A stretch of 64,000 nt of DNA from an uncultured Paracoccaceae bacterium. GTDB lineage: Bacteria; Pseudomonadota; Alphaproteobacteria; Rhodobacterales; Rhodobacteraceae. Below, in pieces: positions 7,848-17,343 of this stretch. Location of the stretch: contig CANLND010000004.1 of the NCBI GenBank assembly GCA_947492585.1, positions 62,001 to 126,000 on the forward strand. The letters run 5' to 3'. The notes under the pieces are model-generated. The model was not told where the DNA came from, did not search any database, and worked only from the letters and a program-made list of their open reading frames with translations. The position numbers and the translations under genes are program-made. Positions within the stretch are counted from its first letter, which is position 1, and each line of letters begins with the position of its first letter.

Positions 7848-8885
7848 TTGACCCAATACGCCACCCCAACAATTTCCCACCGCATTACGGACTTCGTCGA
7901 ACATTGTCGCGCGTTGTTGCCGGGTGTGATGGTGGCCGTGATCGTCGCAATCACCGCCAAATTCCTTTCTGAACACTATGACACGCCAGCCATGTTGCTG
8001 GCGCTTTTGTTAGGAATTGCCGTCAGCTTCCTGGGCGAAGAAGGCAAGGCCAAGCTTGGTATCGGGTTTTCCGCCAAAACCCTGCTGCGCCTTGGCGTCG
8101 CCTTGCTGGGCGTGCGCATCTCCTTTGGTCTGATGCTGGGCCTGGGCTTTGACTTGATTGCCCTTGTGGTGGTCAGCGTGCTGTTGACCATTGGCTTTGG
8201 CCTGACCATTGCCCGTTTCTTGGGTCACAAATGGCGTTTTGCCTTTTTGACCGCCGGGTCGGTTGCCATCTGTGGTGCCTCTGCCGCCATGGCCATCAGC
8301 GCCATCCTGCCAAAAGACGAACGTTCAGAAGAACGCCTGATCTTCACCGTGATGGGTGTGACCGTTCTGTCGACCATCGCAATGATCGCTTATCCGATTC
8401 TCGTGAACTACATGGACATGAACGAATTGGCTGGCGGCGTGTTTATTGGCGGCACGATCCATGACGTCGCACAGGTTGTTGGTGCGGGCTTCTCCATCTC
8501 GGAAGAGACCGGCGACACCGCAACCTTGGTGAAACTGTTCCGCGTCGCCATGCTGGCCCCAATCGTGCTGTTTGCCTCACTGATCATCCGTCGTTTCCAT
8601 GACGCGGCAGATGAAGACGGCAAACGCCCGCCACTGTTGCCAAGCTTTGTGCTTGGCTTCCTGGTCTTGGCCGCTCTCAACTCCTTTGGACTGATCCCTG
8701 CGTTTGTGGCGGAAATGCTCAGCGGTTGGTCCCGTTGGTTCCTGCTAATCGCCATCGCTGCGGTGGGTATGAAGTCCAACCTGAAACAAGTTCTTTCCGT
8801 CGGGGGCGCCGCAATTGCCCTCATCATTCTTGAAACCCTGTTTATCGGTGGGATCATCCTCATAGGGATACTCTGCCTAACCTAG
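7848..8885 (+). CDS. YeiH-family (UPF0324) membrane protein, putative sulfite/sulfate exporter
   Basis: Integral membrane protein of 345 residues with about ten hydrophobic segments. It has the family blocks SAKTLLRLGVALLG, AGSVAICGASAA and GGTIHDVAQVVGAG. The family has been proposed to export sulfate or sulfite, without firm biochemical proof. The start is read as TTG 7848 with a weak AGAAGAA before it; a nearby ATG at 7840 runs straight into a stop. Its place between pta, which follows sulfite release, and soeA, which makes sulfate, fits removal of the sulfur oxyanion from the cell. It is a different family from TauE/TauZ exporters seen in other taurine clusters. Confidence 0.8.
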   Translation: MTQYATPTISHRITDFVEHCRALLPGVMVAVIVAITAKFLSEHYDTPAMLLALLLGIAVSFLGEEGKAKLGIGFSAKTLLRLGVALLGVRISFGLMLGLGFDLIALVVVSVLLTIGFGLTIARFLGHKWRFAFLTAGSVAICGASAAMAISAILPKDERSEERLIFTVMGVTVLSTIAMIAYPILVNYMDMNELAGGVFIGGTIHDVAQVVGAGFSISEETGDTATLVKLFRVAMLAPIVLFASLIIRRFHDAADEDGKRPPLLPSFVLGFLVLAALNSFGLIPAFVAEMLSGWSRWFLLIAIAAVGMKSNLKQVLSVGGAAIALIILETLFIGGIILIGILCLT

Positions 8886-8909
8886 ACAACATTACCCAAA
8901 GGGAGCCAG

Positions 8910-11747
8910 ATGACATTCCAGCAACCAGAGCTCGATACATCGCCTAAGGTCTCAGACGAGATCCGTAAAACAACCTGTTATATGTGCGCGTGCCGTTGTG
9001 GCATCAACGTGCACATGAAAACCGATGAAAACGGTGAAAAACAGGTGGCCTATATCGAAGGCAACCGAGATCACCCTGTGAACAAGGGCGTTCTCTGCGC
9101 CAAAGGTTCTGCTGGGATCATGCAGGTTAACGCGCCCTCTCGATTACGGGCGCCTTTGAAACGGGTCGGGCCACGTGGGTCTGGTGAGTTTGAAGAAATC
9201 TCTTGGGATGAAGCACTGGATATCGCGGTCGGTTGGCTAAAGCCGATCCGCGAAACCAACCCTGAAAAACTGGCGTTCTTTACCGGTCGCGACCAATCAC
9301 AGTCGTTCACCGGGTTCTGGGCGCAGAATTTTGGCACCCCCAACTTTGCAGCCCACGGTGGGTTCTGTTCCGTCAATATGGCAGCCGGTGGCATCTACAC
9401 CATGGGCGGCGCGTTCTGGGAATTTGGCCAGCCCGACTGGGACCACACAAAACTGTTCATGTTGTTTGGTGTCGCCGAAGACCACGACAGCAACCCCATC
9501 AAAATGGGCATCGGCAAGATCAAGGCGCGCGGCGCCCGGGTGATCGGCGTCAACCCGATCCGTTCCGGCTATAATGCGGTTGCGGATGATTGGGTTGGCA
9601 TCACGCCCGGTACCGATGGCCTGTTCATCTTGGCGCTGGTCCATGTGCTGATGAAGGCGGGCAAAATCGATCTGGACTACCTCAGCCGTTACACCAACGC
9701 GCCAGTTCTGGTGGATGCGTCGGACGGACCAAACAAAGGTCTGTTCCTGCGCGACGCTGACGGCAAACCGCTGGTCAAAGATCGCAATACAGGCGAGCTG
9801 ACCGCCTTTGACAAACCCGGTGTGCGCCCGGATCTGTCGGCCACCCATGAGGTGGATGGCGTAACCCACCGTCCAGTCTTTCACATGATGGCAGACCGCT
9901 ATCTGGCAGATGAATACGCCCCCGAAGCCGTTGCGGATCGCTGCGGCATTTCCGCCAAACGCATTCGCACCATTGCCGCTGAAATTGCCCGCGTCGCCTT
10001 TGACGAAGCGTTTGAGCTGGATCAGGAATGGACCGACTTCCGCGGCGAAAAGCACGCCAAGATGATTGGCCGTCCGGTGTCCTTCCACTCGATGCGCGGT
10101 GTTTCGGCCCATGCCAACGGTTTCCAGACCTGCCGGGCGCTGCATGTGCTGCAAATCCTGTTGGGCACGGTCGAAGTCCCCGGTGGCTTCCGCTTTAAAC
10201 CGCCCTACCCCAAGCCGCCTGAAGCGCATCCAAAACCCCACGGCAAAGTCACCTGCAATGGCCCGCTGGATGGTCCGCACCTCGGGTTTGTGCACGGTCC
10301 AGAAGACCTGATGCTAAAAGACGATGGATCGCCCATCCGCATCGACAAGGCGTTCACGTGGGAAAATCCAATGTCCAGCCACGGGCTGATGCATATGGTG
10401 ATCTCAAACGCCCATGCAGGGAACCCGTACAAGATCGACACGCTGTTCATGTATATGGCCAACATGTCGTGGAACTCGTCGATGAACACCCGTGGCGTGA
10501 TCGACATGCTGACCGACAAGGATGAGAGCGGTGAATACAAAATCCCCAAGATCATTTATTCTGATGCCTATTCGTCGGAAATGGTCGCCTATGCGGATCT
10601 GATCCTGCCCGACACCACATATCTGGAACGCCACGACTGTATCTCACTGCTGGATCGTCCGATTTGTGAGGCAGACGCGGCGGCGGACGCCATCCGCTGG
10701 CCGGTGATTGAGCCCGACCGCGACGTGCGCGGGTTCCAGTCCACACTGGTGCATCTGGCCAATCGTCTGGGCATGCCCGGATTTGTCAATGAAGACGGCA
10801 GCGCCAAATATCAGGACTACGCCGACTATATCGTCAACCACGAGCGTAAGCCCGGCGTTGGCCCCTTGGCCGGTTTCCGCGGCACCGATGGCAGCAAGGC
10901 CGGTCGTGGCGAAGTGAACCCAGATCAGCTGGATCGCTATATCGAAAACGGCGGCTTCTTTGTCAGCCACATCCCGGATGAGGCGTCGTATTATAAGCCA
11001 TGGAACATGGCCTATCAAAACTGGGCCGTAGAAATGGGCCTGTGTGATGCGCCTACACCCTATCTGTTTCAACTGTATTCCGAACCTTTGCGTAAATTCC
11101 AGCTGGCCGCCGAAGGCCACGGCGAACGGCAACCCCCGGAACACCTGCGCGCGCGGATCAAGGAAACACTGGATCCGATGCCAATCTGGTACGATACGGA
11201 TCAAACCGGCAACGAAGGCTTCACCGTCAACGCGCTGACGCAGCGCCCGATGGCGATGTACCATTCGTGGGGCACTCAAAACGCGTGGCTGCGCCAGTTG
11301 CATGGGCGCAACCCATTGTATGTGCCTACAAAATTGATGCGCGAAAAAGGGTTGAGCGATGGCGATTGGGCCAAAGTATCGTCCCCTCATGGCAGCATCA
11401 CGGTGCCGGTGATGGAGATGGCGGCGCTCAATGAAAACACCGTCTGGACCTGGAATGCGATCGGCAAACGCAAAGGCGCGTGGGCGCTGGAACATGACGC
11501 GCCAGAAGCAACCAAAGGTTTCCTACTGAACCATCTGATCCACGAGTTATTGCCCCCAAAAGGCGACGGACTCAGATGGGCGAATTCCGATCCAGTAACC
11601 GGACAGGCGGCGTGGTTTGATCTGAAAGTGAAGATCGAAAAAGCCGCAGCGCCCGCAGATCTGGCCGAAAGCCAGCCAGAATTGCCGCCGATTAAATCCC
11701 CCGTTGGCACGGGCCCAAAAGACCTGACATGGAAGGTGGGCAAATGA
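8910..11747 (+). CDS. soeA: Sulfite dehydrogenase SoeABC, molybdopterin catalytic subunit
   Basis: Molybdopterin oxidoreductase of the DMSO reductase family, 945 residues. The N-terminal 4Fe4S ligands are CYMCACRC plus the Cys in GVLCAKG; the bis-MGD domains follow, and the C-terminal molydopterin dinucleotide-binding domain begins around residue 750. There is no twin-arginine signal (N-terminus MTFQQPELDT), so the enzyme should face the cytoplasm, as established for SoeABC of Allochromatium vinosum. It oxidises sulfite from Xsc to sulfate and passes electrons to SoeB and SoeC. GGGAGCC precedes the ATG. Homologues include tetrathionate, thiosulfate and polysulfide reductases; the taurine context decides the call. 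Confidence 0.9.
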   Translation: MTFQQPELDTSPKVSDEIRKTTCYMCACRCGINVHMKTDENGEKQVAYIEGNRDHPVNKGVLCAKGSAGIMQVNAPSRLRAPLKRVGPRGSGEFEEISWDEALDIAVGWLKPIRETNPEKLAFFTGRDQSQSFTGFWAQNFGTPNFAAHGGFCSVNMAAGGIYTMGGAFWEFGQPDWDHTKLFMLFGVAEDHDSNPIKMGIGKIKARGARVIGVNPIRSGYNAVADDWVGITPGTDGLFILALVHVLMKAGKIDLDYLSRYTNAPVLVDASDGPNKGLFLRDADGKPLVKDRNTGELTAFDKPGVRPDLSATHEVDGVTHRPVFHMMADRYLADEYAPEAVADRCGISAKRIRTIAAEIARVAFDEAFELDQEWTDFRGEKHAKMIGRPVSFHSMRGVSAHANGFQTCRALHVLQILLGTVEVPGGFRFKPPYPKPPEAHPKPHGKVTCNGPLDGPHLGFVHGPEDLMLKDDGSPIRIDKAFTWENPMSSHGLMHMVISNAHAGNPYKIDTLFMYMANMSWNSSMNTRGVIDMLTDKDESGEYKIPKIIYSDAYSSEMVAYADLILPDTTYLERHDCISLLDRPICEADAAADAIRWPVIEPDRDVRGFQSTLVHLANRLGMPGFVNEDGSAKYQDYADYIVNHERKPGVGPLAGFRGTDGSKAGRGEVNPDQLDRYIENGGFFVSHIPDEASYYKPWNMAYQNWAVEMGLCDAPTPYLFQLYSEPLRKFQLAAEGHGERQPPEHLRARIKETLDPMPIWYDTDQTGNEGFTVNALTQRPMAMYHSWGTQNAWLRQLHGRNPLYVPTKLMREKGLSDGDWAKVSSPHGSITVPVMEMAALNENTVWTWNAIGKRKGAWALEHDAPEATKGFLLNHLIHELLPPKGDGLRWANSDPVTGQAAWFDLKVKIEKAAAPADLAESQPELPPIKSPVGTGPKDLTWKVGK

Positions 11748-12508
11748 CCGAACTCCCGCAATTGACTGATCGCAAATTGGGTCTGGTCATTGACCTCGAC
11801 ACCTGCGTCGGATGCCATGCTTGCGTCATTTCCTGCAAAGGCTGGAACACCGAAAATTATGGCGCGCCCCTGTCAGATCAGGACGCTTACGGCGCGAATC
11901 CATCGGGCACCTTCCTTAACCGGGTACATTCGTTTGAAGTGCAACCCGATGCGGGCGCAGCCCAGCTGATCCACTTCCCGAAATCCTGCCTGCACTGCGA
12001 AGACGCGCCTTGTGTCACCGTGTGCCCCACCGGTGCCAGCTATAAACGCGCCGAAGACGGCATTGTTCTGGTCAACGAAGACGCCTGCATCGGCTGTGGC
12101 CTATGCGCCTGGGCCTGCCCTTACGGTGCACGCGAATTGGATCAGGCCGCGGGTGTAATGAAAAAATGCACCCTCTGCGTGGATCGCATCTACAACGAAA
12201 ACCTGCCCGAAGAAGATCGCGTTCCGTCTTGCGTGCGCACCTGCCCGGCAGGCGCGCGCCACTTTGGCGATCTTGGCGACGACACCAGCGAGGTCTCCAA
12301 ATTAGTGGCCGAACGGGGCGGCATGGATTTGATGCCCGAAATGGGCACCAAACCTGTCAACAAATACCTGCCGCCGCGTCCCAAAGACGAACTGGCCAGC
12401 GACATCGACGTATTGGCGCCATTCCTGAAACCGGTCGCAGAAGAGCCCAAGGGCTTTATGGGCTGGCTCGATAAGGCGCTTGATAAACTTCCAGGAGGGG
12501 CAAAATAA
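11744..12508 (+). CDS. soeB: Sulfite dehydrogenase iron-sulfur subunit
   Basis: DmsB/NrfC-type electron-transfer protein of 254 residues with four 4Fe4S clusters: CVGCHACVISC, CLHCEDAPCVTVC, CIGCGLCAWAC and CTLC plus the late Cys pair in SCVRTCPAGA. It carries electrons from SoeA to the membrane subunit. The start at 11744 overlaps the soeA stop as ATGA and has AAGGTGGG before it; the upstream in-frame ATG at 11729 would remove that ribosome site. The C-terminal 60 residues are a proline- and lysine-rich extension. Confidence 0.92.
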   Translation: MTELPQLTDRKLGLVIDLDTCVGCHACVISCKGWNTENYGAPLSDQDAYGANPSGTFLNRVHSFEVQPDAGAAQLIHFPKSCLHCEDAPCVTVCPTGASYKRAEDGIVLVNEDACIGCGLCAWACPYGARELDQAAGVMKKCTLCVDRIYNENLPEEDRVPSCVRTCPAGARHFGDLGDDTSEVSKLVAERGGMDLMPEMGTKPVNKYLPPRPKDELASDIDVLAPFLKPVAEEPKGFMGWLDKALDKLPGGAK

Positions 12509-13395
12509 TGCATCCGGCACCATCTGTAATTGCGTTCACCACCCTCTCGGGTATGGGGTTTGGCCTGTTGGTTTTTCTGGGTCTCGGCATGCCCGCAGTG
12601 ACCGGCCTGACGGCCTTTGTGTTTTATGTGCTGGCCTATGGCATGGCGGTTGGCGGGCTTTTGGCCTCTACCTTTCACCTCGGGCACCCTGAGCGGGCGA
12701 TAAAAGCCTTCAGCCAATGGCGCTCCAGCTGGCTCAGCCGCGAAGGCTGCTGCGCGGTGGCTGCCCTTGTCATCATGGGATTGTTTGCCTTTGGTGCGGT
12801 GTTTCTAGGGGCGCAGTGGCGCTTTTTGGGCATCATCGGTGCGGGCCTGTCGCTGATGACAGTCTTCACCACGTCGATGATTTATGCTCAGCTCAAGACC
12901 ATCCCCCGGTGGAATTCAGCCTGGACACCGGTGATGTTCCTCAGCTTTTGCTTGGCAGGTGGCGCGTTGATTGCGGGGCAGATTTCATTGGCGCAACCGC
13001 TGTTGCTGGGGGCCGCTGTGATCCAACTGCTGACCTGGCATGTCGGTGATCGCGCCTTTGCCGAAGCTGGCACGACCATTGGCAGTGCCACGGGTCTGGG
13101 GGATCGTGGTGATGTCCGCGCCTTTGAGCCCCCCCACACGGGCAGCAACTATCTGCTGCGCGAATTTGTCCATGAGGTCGGCCGAAAACACGCGCTGAAA
13201 CTGCGAGTGATTGGGTTTGGGCTGGCCTTTGCGCTGCCGCTTTTGCTGCTGCTGGCACAGCCTGACTCCGTTGGCGTCAAACACCTCTTGGCGGCCCTTG
13301 CGGTGCTCAGCCATCTGGCAGGTGTTGTCTGTTCACGTTGGCTGTTCTTTGCAGAAGCGGAACATGTAGTTGGGTTGTATTACGGCAAACGTTAA
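12508..13395 (+). CDS. soeC: Sulfite dehydrogenase membrane anchor
   Basis: DmsC-like membrane subunit of 295 residues with eight hydrophobic segments; it should hand electrons to the quinone pool. The ATG shares one base with the soeB stop (TAATG) and follows CAGGAGGGG. Conserved family features are an N-terminal TLSGMGFGLL segment and STFHLGHPERAIKAF. It is the last gene of the taurine/sulfite unit and faces a terminator. Confidence 0.9.
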   Translation: MHPAPSVIAFTTLSGMGFGLLVFLGLGMPAVTGLTAFVFYVLAYGMAVGGLLASTFHLGHPERAIKAFSQWRSSWLSREGCCAVAALVIMGLFAFGAVFLGAQWRFLGIIGAGLSLMTVFTTSMIYAQLKTIPRWNSAWTPVMFLSFCLAGGALIAGQISLAQPLLLGAAVIQLLTWHVGDRAFAEAGTTIGSATGLGDRGDVRAFEPPHTGSNYLLREFVHEVGRKHALKLRVIGFGLAFALPLLLLLAQPDSVGVKHLLAALAVLSHLAGVVCSRWLFFAEAEHVVGLYYGKR

Positions 13396-13406
13396 CCCGG
13401 TCTGTT

Positions 13407-13482
13407 GGAGGGGCGCTGCCCCTCTTGGTCCCAAGAAATTTGGGACCAATTCACCCCGGGGTATTTCACGCCAAAAAGAGAA
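13407..13482 (+). repeat. Dispersed two-hairpin repeat, copy A
   Basis: Layout: hairpin 1 GAGGGGCGCTGCCCCTC (13408-13424); hairpin 2 TGGTCCCAA/TTGGGACCA (13426-13449); conserved tail ATTCACCCCGGGGTATTT then GCCAAAAAGAG. Related copies lie at 32841-32888 and 47861-47926. It sits between the convergent genes soeC and dapA. Confidence 0.8.
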
Positions 13483-13515
13483 AGGGCGGCACTCGAAGTT
13501 CGAGGCCGCCCTTTT
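13481..13515. terminator. Bidirectional terminator between soeC and dapA
   Basis: AAAGGGCGGC and GCCGCCCTTTT pair, with an inner CTCGAA/TTCGAG extension. T runs leave the stem in both directions, serving soeC (+) and dapA (-). Confidence 0.85.
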
Positions 13516-13536
13516 GTCATTTATCTGAAAGCGCTG

Positions 13537-14409
13537 TTACAGCAGGTCAGCGTGCTTCAGCGCCGCATCCAGCGCCGCTTTGGTGCTGTCTTCGAGACCG
13601 GTCAGCGGCAAGCGCACCTCGTCAGAGCACAGGCCCAGTTTCGACAGGGCATATTTTGCACCGGCCACGCCGGGTTCGGTAAAGATCGCTTCGTGCAGGG
13701 GCATCAGGCGATCCTGATAGTCCAGTGCCTTGGCGTAATCCCCGGCCAATGTGGCCGCCTGGAATTCAGCACATAGGCGGGGGGCCACGTTTGCGGTGAC
13801 AGAAATGCAGCCAACGCCACCGTGGGCATTAAAGCCCAAAGCAGAGGCATCTTCGCCGGACAGCTGCATGAAATCAGGGCCGCAGGTCGCGCGCTGTTGG
13901 CTGACGCGAGCGATGTCTCCTGTGGCGTCTTTGACCCCAATGATGCGCGGCAGTTTCGACAGTTCACCCATAGTGGCGGGGGACATATCGACAATCGACC
14001 GGCCAGGAATATTGTAGATGACAATCGGCAGGTCTGCACAATCGTGCAGCGCTTTATAATGCGCCAACATGCCGCGCTGCGTTGGCTTGTTGTAGTAGGG
14101 CGTGACAACCAAAGCCGCATCTGCGCCTGCTTTGGCGGCAAATTCAACCAAACGAATGGCATCAACCGTGTTGTTAGATCCTGCGCCCGCAATCACCGGG
14201 ACCCGGCCAGCGGCTGCCTTAACGACCGCTTCGACGACCAGTTCGTGCTCTTCCAGCGACAGGGTGGGGCTTTCACCGGTGGTGCCCACGGGCACCAATG
14301 CGGACGAACCTTCACCGATGTGCCATTCGACCAAGTGTTTGAGCGCGTCAAGATCCAGCTCACCGTTGCGAAACGGGGTGACGAGGGCTGGCATAGAGCC
14401 TTTGAACAT
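13537..14409 (-). CDS. dapA: 4-hydroxy-tetrahydrodipicolinate synthase
   Basis: Class I aldolase of 290 residues. It condenses pyruvate and aspartate semialdehyde on the way to lysine and meso-diaminopimelate. Visible signature: GTTGESPTL (the Thr pair of the active site), YNIPGR (Tyr), and [10 protein letters not shown] with the Schiff-base lysine. The start at 14409 has AGGAGCG before it and gives [13 protein letters not shown], the normal length; a frame from 14496 would add 29 unrelated residues. It is divergent from slt, an order common in Rhodobacteraceae that links peptidoglycan precursor supply and turnover. Confidence 0.95.
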   Translation of the reverse strand: MFKGSMPALVTPFRNGELDLDALKHLVEWHIGEGSSALVPVGTTGESPTLSLEEHELVVEAVVKAAAGRVPVIAGAGSNNTVDAIRLVEFAAKAGADAALVVTPYYNKPTQRGMLAHYKALHDCADLPIVIYNIPGRSIVDMSPATMGELSKLPRIIGVKDATGDIARVSQQRATCGPDFMQLSGEDASALGFNAHGGVGCISVTANVAPRLCAEFQAATLAGDYAKALDYQDRLMPLHEAIFTEPGVAGAKYALSKLGLCSDEVRLPLTGLEDSTKAALDAALKHADLL

Positions 14410-14535
14410 GATGCGCGCTCCTATCATGAGACTGGCGAGAATTCGCCGTTTGGGGAATGGACATACCGGAGAATTGAATTGATACCGGGCCGTCACAAGT
14501 TATCGTCACAGGCTCTAGCCCCGAGTCACTGGAAA

Positions 14536-16503
14536 ATGCAAGTGAAGAGACACGTCCTGCCGCTGATTGCCCTCATTTTGGCAATCTTTATCTCTCCCAC
14601 AGCCTTTGCGCGGGGGCTTTCGGATGCGATGAAACAGGTCCATGCTGAAAACTGGACGGCGGGATTGCGCGCCGCTGGACCGCGCAACAGTGTGACACGC
14701 GATGTGGTGGAATGGCACCGCCTGCGAACAGGGAACGGCAGCGCAGATGACGCATTGGACTTTTTGTCCCGACGCCCGGATTGGCCGGGTCTGGGCCTGT
14801 TGCGAAGACGTAGCGAACAAAAGTTGGAACAGGCCCGCCCCGAGGTGGTCCTCCGTTTCTTTGCACAGGATCCGCCCCAGACAGCCCTAGGTGCCTTGGC
14901 CTATGCGCGTGCGCTTAACGCTACCGGACATCCCAATGACGCCAAGGCCCAGATCATCCGGGCCTGGCGTCAATTTGCCATGCACAGCACGTTACACGAC
15001 CGGTTTATGGCCGAACACAGCCGTCTGTTGGCACCCATACACGGCGAACGCCTGAACAGCCTGTTGTGGCAAAACCATTTGGTCAGCGCCAAACGCATGT
15101 TGCCGCTGGTCTCCGCCTCGGATCGTGCCCTGGGCGAGGCCCGGATCGGACTGCAAGAGAAATCCAAATCCGTAGATACGCTCATCGCCGCCGTGCCAGA
15201 GCGCTTACACCGTTCAGCAGGTCTGGCCTATGATCGCTTTGCCTGGCGCGACGGCAAACGGCGACAAGAGGATGCGATCGTGTTGATGCTGGACCACAGC
15301 ACCAGCAAAGAGGCCTTGGGGCAGCCCGCAAAATGGCTGCGACGGCGGCGTGATTTTGCCCGTCAGGACATGCGGGACGGCAACAATGAACGCGCCTATC
15401 AGCTCGCAGCCTTTCATTTCAGCACGCCCGATGACGGCTATGGCTTTGCGGACAGTGAATGGCTGGCAGGGTATATCGCACTGCGCAAACTGAATGATCC
15501 CGAATTGGCAGCCTATCACTTGGAACGTTTTCTGACGGCCGTGAAATCCCCGATTTCCATTGGCCGGGGCGGCTATTGGCTGGGTCAGGCTTATGCCGCT
15601 GTTGGCGATGCGGAACGCGCTCATGCCGCCTATGCCACGGCTGCCGCCTATCAGACCTCCTTTTATGGCCTACTCGCGGCTGAGGCGCTGGGGCGCCCGT
15701 TTGATCCTGCACTGCAAACGCCGGAGATATCGACAAACTGGCGACAGGCCCCGTTTATGAACAGTTCGGTGACGCAGGCCGCGCTTGAACTTTTGGCCGC
15801 AGGCGAAGTGTCACTGGCCGAACGCTTCCTGACCCATTTAGTGGAAACCCTGCCCGTAGATCAGGCCCATCAGCTGGGGCATATGGTTCTGGAAATGAAA
15901 CAGCCGCATTTGGCCGTGATGATCTCAAAACGGGCCGCATCGCGGGGGCTCGAATTAAAAGGGGTTTATTACCCGCTGCACCCCGTTGCCGATCGCAAAC
16001 TGGCTATGGCCAAAGAAATGACTCTGGCCATTTCCCGCCGCGAAAGCGAATTTGACCCGGTTGTCGTCAGCCATGTGGGCGCGCGCGGGTTGATGCAGCT
16101 GATGCCCGGAACGGCCACACTGGTCGCCGATGAACTGGGCCTGTCTGCGCAGCACGAAACGGCGCGACTGACACAAGACTGGCCCTACAACGCCAAACTG
16201 GGCGCGCAGTATCTTGCGGGTCTGGCCAAGACCTTTGACGGCAATGTGGTGATGATGGCGGCCGGCTACAACGCAGGCCCGCACAGGCTGCCCAATTGGA
16301 TCGAACGCTATGGCGATCCACGCACGGGCCAGCCCAATATCGTCGACTGGATTGAACACATCCCGTTCAATGAAACCCGCAACTATGTGATGCGCGTCAC
16401 CGAAAGCCTGCCGGTCTATCGCGCCCGGTTGGGCAAAGATCCCCTGCCCCTGCCGTTTTCTCAGGAACTGGCAGGATCAACCCTGAAGGCGTTCGCGCCA
16501 TAA
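14536..16503 (+). CDS. slt: Soluble lytic murein transglycosylase
   Basis: Periplasmic enzyme of 655 residues that cleaves the MurNAc-GlcNAc bond of peptidoglycan, making 1,6-anhydromuropeptides. A signal peptide (LPLIALILAIFISPTAFA) is followed by a long alpha-helical superhelix region to about residue 490 and a C-terminal goose-lysozyme-like domain: RRESEF (catalytic Glu about 503), GARGLMQLMPGTA and AGYNAGPHR. The ATG at 14536 is chosen because it starts the signal peptide; the same frame is open 240 codons further up but lies in dapA. The end overlaps the convergent permease gene by 27 bp. Confidence 0.92.
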   Translation: MQVKRHVLPLIALILAIFISPTAFARGLSDAMKQVHAENWTAGLRAAGPRNSVTRDVVEWHRLRTGNGSADDALDFLSRRPDWPGLGLLRRRSEQKLEQARPEVVLRFFAQDPPQTALGALAYARALNATGHPNDAKAQIIRAWRQFAMHSTLHDRFMAEHSRLLAPIHGERLNSLLWQNHLVSAKRMLPLVSASDRALGEARIGLQEKSKSVDTLIAAVPERLHRSAGLAYDRFAWRDGKRRQEDAIVLMLDHSTSKEALGQPAKWLRRRRDFARQDMRDGNNERAYQLAAFHFSTPDDGYGFADSEWLAGYIALRKLNDPELAAYHLERFLTAVKSPISIGRGGYWLGQAYAAVGDAERAHAAYATAAAYQTSFYGLLAAEALGRPFDPALQTPEISTNWRQAPFMNSSVTQAALELLAAGEVSLAERFLTHLVETLPVDQAHQLGHMVLEMKQPHLAVMISKRAASRGLELKGVYYPLHPVADRKLAMAKEMTLAISRRESEFDPVVVSHVGARGLMQLMPGTATLVADELGLSAQHETARLTQDWPYNAKLGAQYLAGLAKTFDGNVVMMAAGYNAGPHRLPNWIERYGDPRTGQPNIVDWIEHIPFNETRNYVMRVTESLPVYRARLGKDPLPLPFSQELAGSTLKAFAP

Positions 16504-17343
16504 CGTGAACAGTCCCGCTCCAACGACAATTCCTGCACCGATGATCACATTGGTGGGCAGGCTTTCGCCAAAAATTGTTACCCCTAAAACTGCGACGAAC
16601 GGCAGATGCAGATAGGCAAATGGCTGCACCGCGCTGGCTTCGGCCGCCTCATAGCATTTGATCAGCACCCAATGCCCCAACGCGCTGACAACTGCCAGTA
16701 GAGCCATCCATCCCCAATCCCCCACAGCCATGGGTTCCCAGTACCACAGCCCCAGCGGCGTCAGCATGACGCATCCAACACTCCCCATATAAAAGAACGA
16801 CGTCTCTGAGCTGTCCTTGCGCGACACATATCGTGTCAGCAGGCCATAAACCGCAAACATCAGCGCAGCCCCCAGCGGCACCAAGGCGGCAATCTTGAAC
16901 ACACCGCTGCCGGGTTGCAAAATGACCAGCACTCCAAGGAAACCAACGGCAATCGCGCACCAACGGCGCCACCCTACGGTTTCGCCCAGAATTGGGCCGG
17001 ACAGCGCCGCAATCAGCAAGGGATTGCACACAAACACCGCATGGCTTTGCACCAGTCCAAATAAGGTAAAGGCCACAACCATGACGCAGATCTCAGCCGC
17101 GAGGATAAACCCGCGAAAGATCTGTATTAACCGCTGTTGACTGCCAGCAACGCGCCGTATTCCGCCCGGTTTTGAGGCCGCCAAGACCAGAACAAAGGCC
17201 ACCAAAAACCAATAGCGGATCATCACCACCATAAAGACGTTGTAATGCGCAGCCAGATGCCGCGACAACGCATCCATCACAGCGACAAGCAGCGTAAAGA
17301 CGATCATCAACGCAATGCCACGCCGCGTGTTGGTCTCGCTCAT
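16477..17343 (-). CDS. EamA-family (DMT) transporter
   Basis: Inner-membrane protein of 288 residues with ten predicted helices in two EamA halves; VMDALSRHLAAHYN and RYWF mark the first half, GESLPTNVIIGAGIVVGAGL the last. Substrates of such carriers vary from amino acids to S-adenosylmethionine and cannot be read from the sequence. The ATG at 17343 overlaps the mnmD stop by four bases (ATGA), so the two genes are translationally coupled. It overlaps the 3' end of slt by 27 bp. Confidence 0.85.
   Translation of the reverse strand: MSETNTRRGIALMIVFTLLVAVMDALSRHLAAHYNVFMVVMIRYWFLVAFVLVLAASKPGGIRRVAGSQQRLIQIFRGFILAAEICVMVVAFTLFGLVQSHAVFVCNPLLIAALSGPILGETVGWRRWCAIAVGFLGVLVILQPGSGVFKIAALVPLGAALMFAVYGLLTRYVSRKDSSETSFFYMGSVGCVMLTPLGLWYWEPMAVGDWGWMALLAVVSALGHWVLIKCYEAAEASAVQPFAYLHLPFVAVLGVTIFGESLPTNVIIGAGIVVGAGLFTLWRERLQG

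Noticed and set aside
7840-7850. ATG start for the YeiH-type gene at 7840
   Set aside because: That ATG is in another frame and meets a stop after two codons; the TTG at 7848 gives the family-length protein.
13822-14535. N-terminal extension of slt
   Set aside because: The frame is open but reads antisense to dapA; the signal peptide begins at 14536.
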